Source: Blastococcus carthaginiensis (lineage in GTDB: Bacteria > Actinomycetota > Actinomycetes > Mycobacteriales > Geodermatophilaceae). Taken from it: 64,000 nt of DNA. The translations under genes were made by a program, and so were the position numbers. Location: contig NZ_JASNFN010000013.1 of NCBI RefSeq assembly GCF_030731085.1, positions 108,069 to 172,068 of the forward strand. The letters run 5' to 3'. Under the pieces are notes generated by a model. The model saw only the letters and a program-made list of their open reading frames with translations. It was not told the DNA's origin and searched no databases. Shown here piece by piece: positions 16,554-24,697 of this stretch (position 1 is the stretch's first letter; each line of letters starts with the position of its first letter).

Positions 16554-17389
16554 GTGCGCTCGGGGTAGCGCGCGCGGACGAAGCAGTAGGCGCCGAAGGC
16601 GGCGATCCCGACGGCGATGAGCGTCAGCAGCACCGGCCCGGCGGGCGCGGTCAGCACCGCCTGCAGCGCGCCGTCCAGGCCGGACGCCTTGGCGGGGTCG
16701 AACGTGACCGCCGCCCACACGAGCAACCCGCCGACGAGCCCCAGTGCGACCCCCTTGGCGGGGAAGCCGACCTGGCCGAGCCGGGTGACCAGCCGCCGGG
16801 CCGAGGCGGAGCAGTCGCTGAGGTCGATCTCCTCCAGGAAGCGCTTCGTGAGGCCCTTGTGGACGAGGTAGACCGCGACGCCCACGACGACCAGCCCGGC
16901 GGCGCCAACCAGCCAGCGGCCGGCGGGCCAGCCGAAGACGCCGGCGGCGGCCTGCTGCTGGGACCCGCCGCCGGACTGCCCGCCCCCGGTGGCGAACCGG
17001 ATCGCGAGCACGGCCAGGGCGGTGTAGACCACCGCCTTGGCTGCCGCCTTCACGGTCTTCTCCACCGCCGTGGTGCGGGCCTTGCCCGACGCGGACCAGC
17101 CGTGCCGCCAGCGGAGGATCTCGGCGGCCTGCCAGAGCGCCAGCGCGACGAGCCCGATGCCGAGCACCCACAGCAGCGGCTCGCCCAGCGGCTGCTCGGC
17201 CAGGGTGGCCAGCGCCCGGGACTGGTCGGCCTGCTCGCCGGCCCGGCCCCAGGCGAGCTGCAGCGCCAGCCAGGCGATGAGCACGTGGACCAGCCCGTAG
17301 GCGACCAGCCCCACGCGGGCCAGGTGCTCCAGGCCGTCGCTGTTCCCGGCCCGGCCCGCGGCCGACCCGGCCCTGTCCTGCACGCTCAT
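16550..17389 (-). CDS. DUF1206 family membrane protein (first of tandem pair)
   Basis: A 279-residue paralogue of the following gene, with the same internal threefold repeat. Its repeats open with ARVGLVAYGLVHVLIA, AAKAVVYTALAVLAI and FPAKGVALGLVGGLLV. Both proteins share the QAAEILRWRHG/QAAEVLLWWHG loop, the GLDGAL/GLDGAM loop and the closing RARYPER/RARYPDR tail. ATG 17389 has GGAGG nine bases upstream. A Gly/Gln-rich insertion (GGGQSGGGSQQQ) in the central loop distinguishes this copy. The pair probably forms a heteromer. Confidence 0.88.
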   Translation of the reverse strand: MSVQDRAGSAAGRAGNSDGLEHLARVGLVAYGLVHVLIAWLALQLAWGRAGEQADQSRALATLAEQPLGEPLLWVLGIGLVALALWQAAEILRWRHGWSASGKARTTAVEKTVKAAAKAVVYTALAVLAIRFATGGGQSGGGSQQQAAAGVFGWPAGRWLVGAAGLVVVGVAVYLVHKGLTKRFLEEIDLSDCSASARRLVTRLGQVGFPAKGVALGLVGGLLVWAAVTFDPAKASGLDGALQAVLTAPAGPVLLTLIAVGIAAFGAYCFVRARYPERT

Positions 17390-17503
17390 CGCGGTGCCTC
17401 CTGCTCCGGCTGCGATGGCGGAGCGCCATGCGGTGATCAGCGTGGCACGGCCCACGTCCCGGTGCCTCCCCGTCCGGCGTGCGGCGTGGGGGACACTGGG
17501 TCC

Positions 17504-18163
17504 GTGGCGAACGGAACCGGAATCCTCTCGGCCGGCACGGTCAGCGCGGCGACCCCCGAGGTCGCCCGGCGCACCTGGCCGCGGTGGCTGGCGCTGGGTG
17601 TGGCGATGATCGCGGTCGCGGTCGTCGCCGTCGTCTGGGACGCCGGTGCCCGCCTGCTGCTCGGCGGCGTGGGGCTGTTCCTGGCCGCGCGGGGGACGGT
17701 CCTGCTCCGGGGTGCCCGCGCCGGCGTCGTCCCCGGCGAGGTGGCCGGGCGGGCGCGGTCGCTGGGCACGGTGGCCGTGGTGGCCGGGGCCGCGGCCCTC
17801 GTCGTCGCAGTCACCTCGGCGTCCCTCGCGGCGGCGGTCCTCCTCGTCGGCGTCCCCCTGCTGCTCCTCGGCACGTCGCTCGGCCTGCTGGGCCGGGGCG
17901 GCGCGGCGAGGCGCGGGGGGCAGGCGCTGCTGGTCTGGTCGGTGCTGGTCACCGCTCTGCTGGTGGTCACCGGCGTGCTGCAGGGCGCCGACCGGGCCGC
18001 CGACGTCGCCACCGTGGTGGCCGCGCTGGTCCTCGCGGTGCTCGGCGTCCCGCTGCTGATCGGCGCGGCGAACCTGCGCACGGTGGCGGCGGCGCCCGCC
18101 CCGGCGCCAGTGGGCTCCGGCTGCGGTGGCTGCGCCTGCGGCGCGGGCGGCTGCGGGGCCTGA
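17504..18163 (+). CDS. Membrane protein with Cys/Gly-rich C-terminal tail
   Basis: A 219-residue protein with about six hydrophobic segments between residues 27 and 190. It ends in an unusual tail, GSGCGGCACGAGGCG, with four cysteines in about 15 residues after an Ala/Pro linker. Such clustered cysteines could bind metal or form disulfides; which side of the membrane the tail is on is not clear. GTG 17504 is preceded by GACACTGGG, a possible -10 element very close to the start, suggesting a leaderless transcript. No family is recognised. The macro-SIR2 gene follows 29 bases after its stop. Confidence 0.78.
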   Translation: MANGTGILSAGTVSAATPEVARRTWPRWLALGVAMIAVAVVAVVWDAGARLLLGGVGLFLAARGTVLLRGARAGVVPGEVAGRARSLGTVAVVAGAAALVVAVTSASLAAAVLLVGVPLLLLGTSLGLLGRGGAARRGGQALLVWSVLVTALLVVTGVLQGADRAADVATVVAALVLAVLGVPLLIGAANLRTVAAAPAPAPVGSGCGGCACGAGGCGA

Positions 18164-18192
18164 CCGGCGCGCATGGCCAGCGGGCCCTGGGT

Positions 18193-19827
18193 ATGGCCCA
18201 GCCCGTGAGCGGACACGTCTTCGTCGTCGGGGCGGACCTGACGCGGCTGTCCTGCGACGACGTCCTGGTGCCCACCGACCGCTCGCTGCGGGTGGCCCGC
18301 GGCTGGTGCGCCCTGCTGCCCGACGAGCTGATCACCGACCGGCGGGCGGAGGGCGACTGCGTCGCGATGTCGTGGACCGGGGACGAGCGGGTGCTCGAGG
18401 TGCCCGGGGACGGCGCGCGGCGCGCGTGGCTGGTCGACACCGTCGACGGGGGCGCCGACGGGACGGGGAGCCGGGGGCGGTCCTGGCTGCTCGACGGGGC
18501 CCGGGAGGCGCTGGCCGCCGTCGCCCGGCGCGAGGTGCGCGAACCGGTGCTCGGGCGCGCGCGGCGGCTGGTCGGGCTGCCCGCGCTGGGCACCGGCTGG
18601 GGCGGAGCCGCGGGCGAGCGCGGGGCCCTGCTGCAGCAGCTGCTGCCGGTGCTGCGCGAGGCCGCCGAGGAGCACGGCTTCGACGTCGCCCTGGTGCTGC
18701 GCCGGCCCAGCGACCTCGCCGCCGCCCAGCGGGTGCGGCGCGGCGAGGAGGGCGGCTGGGACCTGCCCGGGCACCTGCGGGACCTGGCCGGGGACCTGGG
18801 TGAGCGCGCCCGCCGGGGTCAGCTGGCGGTCTTCATCGGCGCAGGGGTCAGCGCCGCCGCGGGGTTGCCGACGTGGGAGCAGCTGGTGCACGAGCTGGCG
18901 ACCCGGTCCGGCCTGGACGATGCCCTGCGCGCCGGCCTCGCCCGGCTGCCGGCGCAGGACGCGGCGGCGCTGCTGGCGCGCGAGCTGGGCGCCGACGAGC
19001 TGGCGGCGTTCGTCGAGGAGCGGTTCGGCCCCGGCCCCTACGCCCTCGCGCACGCGCTGATCGCCGACCTGCCGGTGCAGGAGTTCGTGACCACGAACTA
19101 CGACCCGCTGGTGGAGCTCGCCGCCGGTGACATCGGCCGGCAGGTGGCCGTGCTACCCCACGACGAGGCCCGGCCGGGGGTGCCGTGGCTGCTCAAGCTG
19201 CACGGGGACGCCGCGCACCCGGAGAGCGTGGTGCTGACCCGCGAGGAGTACCTGCAGTTCGGCAACACCGGCGCGGCGCTGGCGGGGGTGCTGCACTCGC
19301 TGCTGCTCACCCGGCACGTGCTGTTCGTGGGCACCTCGATGCTGGACGACGACCTGATCCGGATCGCCCACCAGGTGCGCATCGCGCTGCAGACCCAGGG
19401 GGCGGGGACGGCACGGCGCACCGGGACCGTGCTGGCGCTGCAGGAGGACCCGGCCCGCGCCCGCCTGTGGGAGCAGGACGTCGAGACGGTGGCGATGAGC
19501 CCCGCGGACGCCTCGCCGGCCGAGGCCGCGCGCCGGCTGGAGGTGCTGCTCGACCTCATCGGCTGCCTGTCCACGCCGCCCACCGGCTACCTGCTGGACC
19601 CCGCCTACCGCGGGCTGCTCGACGAGGAGGAGCGGGTGCTCGCCGAGGCGCTGGCCGGGGTGGCCGCGGCGCTGCCCGGGGACGCCTCGTCCACGGTCGG
19701 GCAGGAGGTCGCCGGCCTGCTGCGCCGGCTGGGCCACGGCAGCTGCGCGGCCGACGGGGAAGACCCGCCCGCCGGCGTCGCCACCCGGCCGCGCGACGAC
19801 CGGACGCAGGAGCAGCGGCCGGGCTGA
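18193..19827 (+). CDS. Macro-like domain fused to SIR2-like (SIR2_2) domain protein
   Basis: A 544-residue protein. Residues about 8-190 resemble a macro (ADP-ribose-binding) fold, opening with VFVVGADLTRLSCDDVLVPT and later LVGLPALGTGWGG, which matches the phosphate loop region of macro domains. Residues about 205-480 are a SIR2-like domain: GAGVSAAAGLPTW, TTNYDPLVE (300-304), KLHGD with the catalytic His337, and LFVGTSMLDDDL. SIR2_2 domains often hydrolyse NAD+ in anti-phage proteins, whereas macro domains bind ADP-ribose species, so sensing or abortive NAD+ depletion is a reasonable inference. A deacylase role is less likely, since no zinc-binding Cys quartet is seen. ATG 18193 is chosen from the domain start. 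Confidence 0.83.
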   Translation: MAQPVSGHVFVVGADLTRLSCDDVLVPTDRSLRVARGWCALLPDELITDRRAEGDCVAMSWTGDERVLEVPGDGARRAWLVDTVDGGADGTGSRGRSWLLDGAREALAAVARREVREPVLGRARRLVGLPALGTGWGGAAGERGALLQQLLPVLREAAEEHGFDVALVLRRPSDLAAAQRVRRGEEGGWDLPGHLRDLAGDLGERARRGQLAVFIGAGVSAAAGLPTWEQLVHELATRSGLDDALRAGLARLPAQDAAALLARELGADELAAFVEERFGPGPYALAHALIADLPVQEFVTTNYDPLVELAAGDIGRQVAVLPHDEARPGVPWLLKLHGDAAHPESVVLTREEYLQFGNTGAALAGVLHSLLLTRHVLFVGTSMLDDDLIRIAHQVRIALQTQGAGTARRTGTVLALQEDPARARLWEQDVETVAMSPADASPAEAARRLEVLLDLIGCLSTPPTGYLLDPAYRGLLDEEERVLAEALAGVAAALPGDASSTVGQEVAGLLRRLGHGSCAADGEDPPAGVATRPRDDRTQEQRPG

Positions 19828-19865
19828 GGGGTTGCCCACCTGCGCGGATGGGCACGGCACGGCTC

Positions 19866-21095
19866 ATGCCACGTCTGGAGAACAGCCTGAAACTGCTGTC
19901 CAAGGGCTACGCCTGGCTGCCCGACGAGCGCCGGCGGACCGGCCGGGACGCGGTCGGGGTCCGGCTGGGCGGGAAGCCGGCCGTCGGCATCGAGGGCCCC
20001 GAGGCTGCCCGCTTCCTCTACGACGAGGACCACGTGCGCCGCTCGCACGCCATCCCGGAGCCGGTGCAGGGCACGCTCTTCGGCAAGGGTGCGGTGCACA
20101 CGCTGGACGGCGAGATGCACCGGGTGCGCAAGGCGATGTTCGTCGCGCTGCTGATGCGCGAGGACGGCATCGCCTCGCTGGTGGAGCGCACGACCGCGGC
20201 CTGGGACGCCGCGGTGCCCGAGTGGTCCCGCCGGTCGGAGATCGTGCTGTTCGACGAGGCGAGCCGGGTGCTGGCCGGTTCCGTGGCCCGGTGGACGGGC
20301 GTGCCGGTGCGCGACGAGGAGGTGCCCGACCTGGCCCGCGACATGGTGGCCATGGTCGACGGCTTCGCGACCGGTGGGCCCCGCCACTTCCGGGCGCGCC
20401 GGGCCCGGGGCCGCCGGGAGCGGTGGCTGCAGCAGCTGGTCCGGGACGTGCGCAGCGGGCGGACCCGGGTGGAGGAGGGCTCGGCGGTCGAGGTGGTGTC
20501 GCAGCACCGGGACGCCGACGGCGCCCAGCTACCGGCGGACGTGGCCGGGGTGGAGCTGGTCAACATCATCCGGCCGACGACGGCGGTCGCCTGGTTCATG
20601 GCCTTCTCGGGCCACGCGCTGATCCGCTGGCCGGGCAACCGGGAGCGGCTGGCGAGCGGTGACCCGGCATTCGCCGAGGCGTGGGCGCACGAGGTGCGGC
20701 GGTTCTACCCGTTCGCCCCGTTCATCGGCGGCCGCTCCCCGCAACGCAACGAGTTCGCCGGCGAGGAGATCCCCGAGAACGCCATGGTGCTGCTGGACCT
20801 GTACGGCCAGAACCACGACCCGGCGCTCTGGGACACCCCGTACGCCTTCCGCCCCGATCGGTTCCTCGACCGCAAGATCGGCGAGTGGGAGCTGGTGCCG
20901 CAGGGCGGTGGCGACCCGCGCACCAACCACCGCTGCCCGGGGGAGCAGATCACCGTCGCGCTCATCTCGGCCCTCGCGGTGCGGCTGTCCCGGCTGGAGT
21001 GGGAGGCGCCCGAGCAGGATCTCACCATCGCGCTGCACCGGATCCCGGCCAGGCCGAGGAGCGGCGTGCGGCTGCGGGTGCGCGGCGGGGCCTGA
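19866..21095 (+). CDS. CYP152-family cytochrome P450 (fatty-acid peroxygenase-like)
   Basis: A 409-residue P450. The heme-thiolate Cys357 lies in NHRCPGEQITV. The I-helix reads NIIRPTTAVAW and lacks the usual acid-Thr pair. Instead it has the Arg236-Pro of CYP152 peroxygenases (BSbeta, OleT), where the Arg binds the fatty acid carboxylate. VRRFYPFAPFIGG and LLDLYGQNHDPALWD also fit that family. The enzyme would use H2O2 to hydroxylate or decarboxylate fatty acids without a reductase, and indeed no ferredoxin or reductase is adjacent. The start is uncertain: ATG 19866 opens MPRLENSLKLL as in relatives, but ATG 19848 is also in frame. Confidence 0.88.
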   Translation: MPRLENSLKLLSKGYAWLPDERRRTGRDAVGVRLGGKPAVGIEGPEAARFLYDEDHVRRSHAIPEPVQGTLFGKGAVHTLDGEMHRVRKAMFVALLMREDGIASLVERTTAAWDAAVPEWSRRSEIVLFDEASRVLAGSVARWTGVPVRDEEVPDLARDMVAMVDGFATGGPRHFRARRARGRRERWLQQLVRDVRSGRTRVEEGSAVEVVSQHRDADGAQLPADVAGVELVNIIRPTTAVAWFMAFSGHALIRWPGNRERLASGDPAFAEAWAHEVRRFYPFAPFIGGRSPQRNEFAGEEIPENAMVLLDLYGQNHDPALWDTPYAFRPDRFLDRKIGEWELVPQGGGDPRTNHRCPGEQITVALISALAVRLSRLEWEAPEQDLTIALHRIPARPRSGVRLRVRGGA

Positions 21096-21198
21096 GGCGG
21101 GCGCCCCGCCACGTGCCCTCTGGTACGGCACACGTGGACGGTCCTGTGGGACATCGCCACGGAAGTCGAGGCCCTGACGCACCGGCCCCCTCACGGAT

Positions 21199-21293
21199 CT
21201 CACCGGTCAGCGTGTGCTCTCACCGGTCAGCGTGGGCGCTGACGTCCACCTCCGAGCCCTCGAAAGTGGGGCGTCGGCGCACACGCTGGCCGG
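21199..21293. repeat. Tandem direct repeat plus large inverted repeat between convergent genes
   Basis: CTCACCGGTCAGCGTG occurs at 21199-21214 and again at 21219-21234. The second copy opens the left arm (21223-21249) of a large hairpin whose right arm is 21266-21293, about 23 of 27 positions complementary, with a 16-base loop. It fills most of the 236-base gap between the P450 (ending 21095) and the minus-strand helicase (ending 21332), so it can terminate both. Confidence 0.7.
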
Positions 21294-21331
21294 TCGTCGA
21301 TCGCCCACCCGACGCCGGAGCAGCAGCGCGG

Positions 21332-23653
21332 TCAGCGGGGGTCGAGCCGCTTCAGCTCCGACGGGAGTTCGCCGGCGTGCACCACGCCCAGCCGCTGGGT
21401 GGCCCGGGTGAGCGCCACGTAGAGGTCGTTGTGCCCGCGCACGCCTTCCGTGAGGATCCCGACCGGGTCGGCGACCAGCACCGAGTCGAACTCCAGCCCC
21501 TTGCTGCCCTCCGGGGTGAGCACCACGGGCCCGGCGGTCAGGTCGCCGTCGGCCGAGGCGGCCGGCACCCGGGCGCGGACGGCGTCGGTGACGGCGGCCA
21601 GCCGGCTGCGCGGCACGATCACGCCGAGGGTGCCCTCCTCGCGGTCCAGCTCGGCCGCGGCCTCGGCGACGGCCGTGACCAGATGCTCCTCGGCGACCGC
21701 GCGGGCCCACGGCTGCTCACCGGTGGAGCGCACCGACCGGGCCGCCGAGGTGACGGCCCCGCCCGCGGCCAGCACGTCGGCGGCGACGTCCATGATCTCC
21801 GCGGGCGTGCGGTAGTTGACGGTCAGCTCCTCCAGGCGCCAGCCGCGCATGTCCCGGGGCCCCAGCGCCGGCTCGAGCACCTCGGCCCAGCTGCTGGCAC
21901 CGGCGGCCGAGCCGGTCTGCGCGACGTCGCCGACCAGGGTCATCGACCGGGTGGGGCAGCGGCGCAGCAGCACCCGCCAGGCCATGGCCGAGAGCTCCTG
22001 CGCCTCGTCGACGATGACGTGCCCGTAGGTCCAGGTGCGGTCGGCGGCGGCGCGCTGCGCCGTCGACCGCGAGTCGCCGACCTCCTGTCGCTCGGCCAGG
22101 CCCTCGGCGTCGAGGAGGTCGCCGGCGGAGAGCTCCTCGGACTCCTCTTCGGTCTCCCAGTCGGTCGAGCGGGAGCCGTGCAGCAGGTCGAGGGTTTCCT
22201 GGGCGTGGCGCAGCCGGCGCTGCCGCTCCCGGCGGGCGGCGGCCCGCTCGGCGCTGTCGTCGATGCCGAGCAGCTCGTCGGCCTCCTCGAGGAGGGGCAC
22301 GTCGGCCGGCGTCCACGGCGCGGACGCCGGCCGCAGCAGCAGCTCGCGGTCGGCCTCGGGCCACCCGCGGGTCGCGGCCGCCAGGCGGCGGGGGTCGGCG
22401 AAGAGGTCGCGCAGCAGGCGCTCGGCGCTCAGCCGGGGCCACAGCCGCTCGACCAGGGCGTGCACGGCGGGCTCGGTGGCGACCTCCTGCCGCAGCGCGG
22501 CGAGGTCGCCCCGGCCGAGCAGGTTGCCGCCGTCGAGCACGTTCGCGCCGAGCTTGTCGGCGTACTTGCCGGCGAGCAGGTCGATGACCGCGCGGACGAA
22601 CGCCGGCCGGGCCTCGTTGTGCAGCCGGGAGACCGCCCGGGCGCGGCTGCGCGCGCGGGCGGCGTCGGCCTTGGTGAAGCGCAGCGGCGTCCCGTCGACG
22701 GTGAGGTTCGCCGGCGCGTCGAGGACGGCCTGCCGGTTGCGGACGGCGGTGGCGACGACGTCGACCATCGCCAGCCGCCCCTTGACCTCGGCGACTTCCG
22801 GCGCCTCGGCCGCGTGCGCCTGCAGCCCCGGCCGCAGGCCGCCCATGTCGGTGAGCACCACCCCGGTCTCACCGAGGGAGGGCAGCACGTCGGCGATGTA
22901 GCCGAGGAAGGTGGGGGAGGGCCCGACGATGAGCAGCCCGCTGCGGGCCAGCCGCTCGCGGTGGGTGTAGAGGAGGTAGGCCGCGCGGTGCAGGGCGACG
23001 GCGGTCTTGCCCGTGCCGGGACCGCCCTGGACGACCAGGACGCCGCGGTGGTCGGCCCGGATGATCCGGTCCTGCTCGGCCTGGATGGTGCGGACGATGT
23101 CGTTCATCCGGCCGGTGCGGTTCGCGTTGAGCGCGGCCAGCAGCACCGACTCGCCGGCCAGCCCGGACCGCTGCACGAGGTCGGGGTCGGAGAGGTCGAG
23201 GGTCTCGTCGGTGACGCCGACGACGGTGCGGCCGCGGGTGCGGATGTGCCGGCGGTGCCGCACGCCGAGGTCGTGCAGGGGCGTGGCGGTGTAGAAGGGC
23301 TGGGCCGCGGGGGCGCGCCAGTCGACGAGCAGCGGCTCCTCGCCGCCGTCCTCCGCGAAGAGCCCGATGCGGCCGATGTACCGGGGGACGTCGACGTCGT
23401 GCCGGTCGAGCCGGCCGAAGCACAGCCCGCTGTCGGCGGCGTCGAGCGCGACGATCCGCTGGGTGTGCAGCTCGACCGCGGCCTCGCGCTCCCCGACGGC
23501 CTGCGGGTTGTGCGGCACGGTGGTCAGGGCCTCGTCGAGCCGGGCGACGGTGCGGGCGCGGACCTCGTCGAGCCGGCGGTGCAACACGCTGACGTAGGCC
23601 TGCTCGGCCGCGATCCCGTCGTCGGGGGACCCGGTCGCACGAACTGTCGTCAC
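21332..23653 (-). CDS. helD: HelD-type superfamily I ATPase (RNA polymerase-associated helicase)
   Basis: A 773-residue UvrD-like superfamily I protein of the HelD class. These proteins bind RNA polymerase, clear stalled complexes and, in actinobacteria, can protect against rifamycins (HelR). An N-terminal helical arm (residues 15-75) precedes SRLDRHDVD-like sequence and VDWRAPAAQPFY, a HelD hallmark. Walker A is QGGPGTGKTAVALHRAAYLL, DEAQELSAM is motif II, GDVAQTG is motif III, NYRTPAEI is motif IV, EGSKGLEFDSVLV is motif V and LYVALTRATQ is motif VI. The start is taken as GTG 23653. Its Shine-Dalgarno-like AGAGG is unusually close, so it may be leaderless. No rifamycin-associated element was found upstream. 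Confidence 0.88.
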   Translation of the reverse strand: MTTVRATGSPDDGIAAEQAYVSVLHRRLDEVRARTVARLDEALTTVPHNPQAVGEREAAVELHTQRIVALDAADSGLCFGRLDRHDVDVPRYIGRIGLFAEDGGEEPLLVDWRAPAAQPFYTATPLHDLGVRHRRHIRTRGRTVVGVTDETLDLSDPDLVQRSGLAGESVLLAALNANRTGRMNDIVRTIQAEQDRIIRADHRGVLVVQGGPGTGKTAVALHRAAYLLYTHRERLARSGLLIVGPSPTFLGYIADVLPSLGETGVVLTDMGGLRPGLQAHAAEAPEVAEVKGRLAMVDVVATAVRNRQAVLDAPANLTVDGTPLRFTKADAARARSRARAVSRLHNEARPAFVRAVIDLLAGKYADKLGANVLDGGNLLGRGDLAALRQEVATEPAVHALVERLWPRLSAERLLRDLFADPRRLAAATRGWPEADRELLLRPASAPWTPADVPLLEEADELLGIDDSAERAAARRERQRRLRHAQETLDLLHGSRSTDWETEEESEELSAGDLLDAEGLAERQEVGDSRSTAQRAAADRTWTYGHVIVDEAQELSAMAWRVLLRRCPTRSMTLVGDVAQTGSAAGASSWAEVLEPALGPRDMRGWRLEELTVNYRTPAEIMDVAADVLAAGGAVTSAARSVRSTGEQPWARAVAEEHLVTAVAEAAAELDREEGTLGVIVPRSRLAAVTDAVRARVPAASADGDLTAGPVVLTPEGSKGLEFDSVLVADPVGILTEGVRGHNDLYVALTRATQRLGVVHAGELPSELKRLDPR

Positions 23654-23688
23654 AACCTCTTCGCTCTCTGGTGGTGAGGGGAGTGCGG

Positions 23689-23707
23689 ACGGCACGCTGC
23701 GTGCCGT
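23689..23707. promoter_or_regulatory. Perfect dyad in the helD/NUDIX divergent promoter region
   Basis: ACGGCACG (23689-23696) and its exact complement CGTGCCGT (23700-23707) are separated by three bases. It lies 36-54 bases upstream of the helD start and 73-91 upstream of the divergent NUDIX start, so it is well placed as an operator for either gene. No cognate regulator is encoded next to it. Confidence 0.45.
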
Positions 23708-23779
23708 TCCGGGCAGCTGCTCATTCTGCGCACGCGGACCCTGCCCGGGCGCCGTGCCTCGCGCACTAGCGTCCTGCGT

Positions 23780-24454
23780 GTGACGCAGATTCCCGGCATC
23801 GACGTCCCGGACGCCCGCGGCCGCACCGGCCTGGATCGGGTGGGGCGGGACCTCAGCGGCAACCCGCGGGTGCACATCACCGACGTGGAGCTCGTGGCGA
23901 GCGCCTGGCACGTGCTGCGCCGGACCACCTTCGAGTACCGCCGCGCGGACGGCACCTGGGTGACCGAGGCGCGGGAGACCTACGACCGCGGCAACGGGGC
24001 GACCATCCTGCTGCACGACGTCGCCCGCGGGACCGTCCTGCTCTCCCGGCAGTTCCGCTTCCCGGTGTACGTGAACGGCCACCCCGACGGCATGCTCCTC
24101 GAGGCCGCCGCCGGGCTGCTCGACGAGGACGATGCCGAGACCGCCATCCGCCGGGAGGCCGAGGAGGAGCTCGGGGTGACGGTGGGCGAGCTCCAGCACG
24201 TCTTCGACGTCTGGATGAGCCCCGGCTCGGTCACCGAGCGGCTGCACTTCTACGCCGCCCCCTACACGGCGGCCGACCGCACGGCCGACGGCGGCGGGCT
24301 GGCCGAGGAGGGCGAGGACATCGAGGTGGTGGAGCTGCCGTTCGACGAGGCGCTGCGGATGGTGGCCGACGGCCGGATCGCCGACGCGAAGACGATCATG
24401 CTGCTGCAGTGGGCGGCGCTGCAGGGCCCGTTCGCCGCAGGGGCGCGCCGGTAG
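23780..24454 (+). CDS. NUDIX hydrolase (NudK/ADP-ribose pyrophosphatase-like)
   Basis: A 224-residue NUDIX protein. The Nudix box occurs around residues 112-135 as AGLLDEDDAETAIRREAEEEL, in the spacing seen in NudK-type GDP-mannose/ADP-sugar pyrophosphatases. The RREAEEELG helix supplies the metal-binding Glu residues. Upstream are LLSRQFRFPVYVNG and VWMSPGSVTERLHFY, also typical of this subfamily. It would hydrolyse a nucleoside diphosphate sugar. The GTG start lies about ten bases after TAGCGT, a likely -10 element, so the transcript may be leaderless. It ends with TAG, with no meaningful frame beyond it. Confidence 0.9.
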   Translation: MTQIPGIDVPDARGRTGLDRVGRDLSGNPRVHITDVELVASAWHVLRRTTFEYRRADGTWVTEARETYDRGNGATILLHDVARGTVLLSRQFRFPVYVNGHPDGMLLEAAAGLLDEDDAETAIRREAEEELGVTVGELQHVFDVWMSPGSVTERLHFYAAPYTAADRTADGGGLAEEGEDIEVVELPFDEALRMVADGRIADAKTIMLLQWAALQGPFAAGARR

Positions 24455-24567
24455 CCGGCCGGCGCGGGCGGAGAAGCAATTCGCGTTCCATCGCCACTCT
24501 GCGGACACCTTCCCGACACACCGGCTCCCTAGCGTCGTCGGCACGACGACGAGGAGGAGGACCGGCC

Positions 24568-24675
24568 ATGAGCACCGCGACGAAGGAGCGGACCACCTGG
24601 GTCTGCGACAACTGCCACGGGCGCGAGATGAGCGCCCGCAAGCGCTGCCGCGACTGCGGGACGTCCCGCTGCTGA
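24568..24675 (+). CDS. 35-residue zinc-ribbon protein
   Basis: A very short protein starting at ATG 24568 behind an excellent GAGGAGGAGG. It has VCDNCHGREM followed by KRCRDCGTSRC, two CxxC knuckles separated by 13 residues, the arrangement of a treble-clef or rubredoxin-like zinc ribbon. The N-terminus (MSTATKERTTW) is polar and no membrane segment exists. The ribosome binding site, intact Cys pairs and a -10-like TAGCGT about 30 bases upstream make it a convincing gene. Function is unknown; partner binding or RNA binding is possible. Confidence 0.8.
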   Translation: MSTATKERTTWVCDNCHGREMSARKRCRDCGTSRC

Positions 24676-24697
24676 CCCGGTACCGGGCCGGGACGGC

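Noticed and set aside
21199..21234. CRISPR array
   Set aside because: Only two copies, a four-base spacer, and no cas genes.
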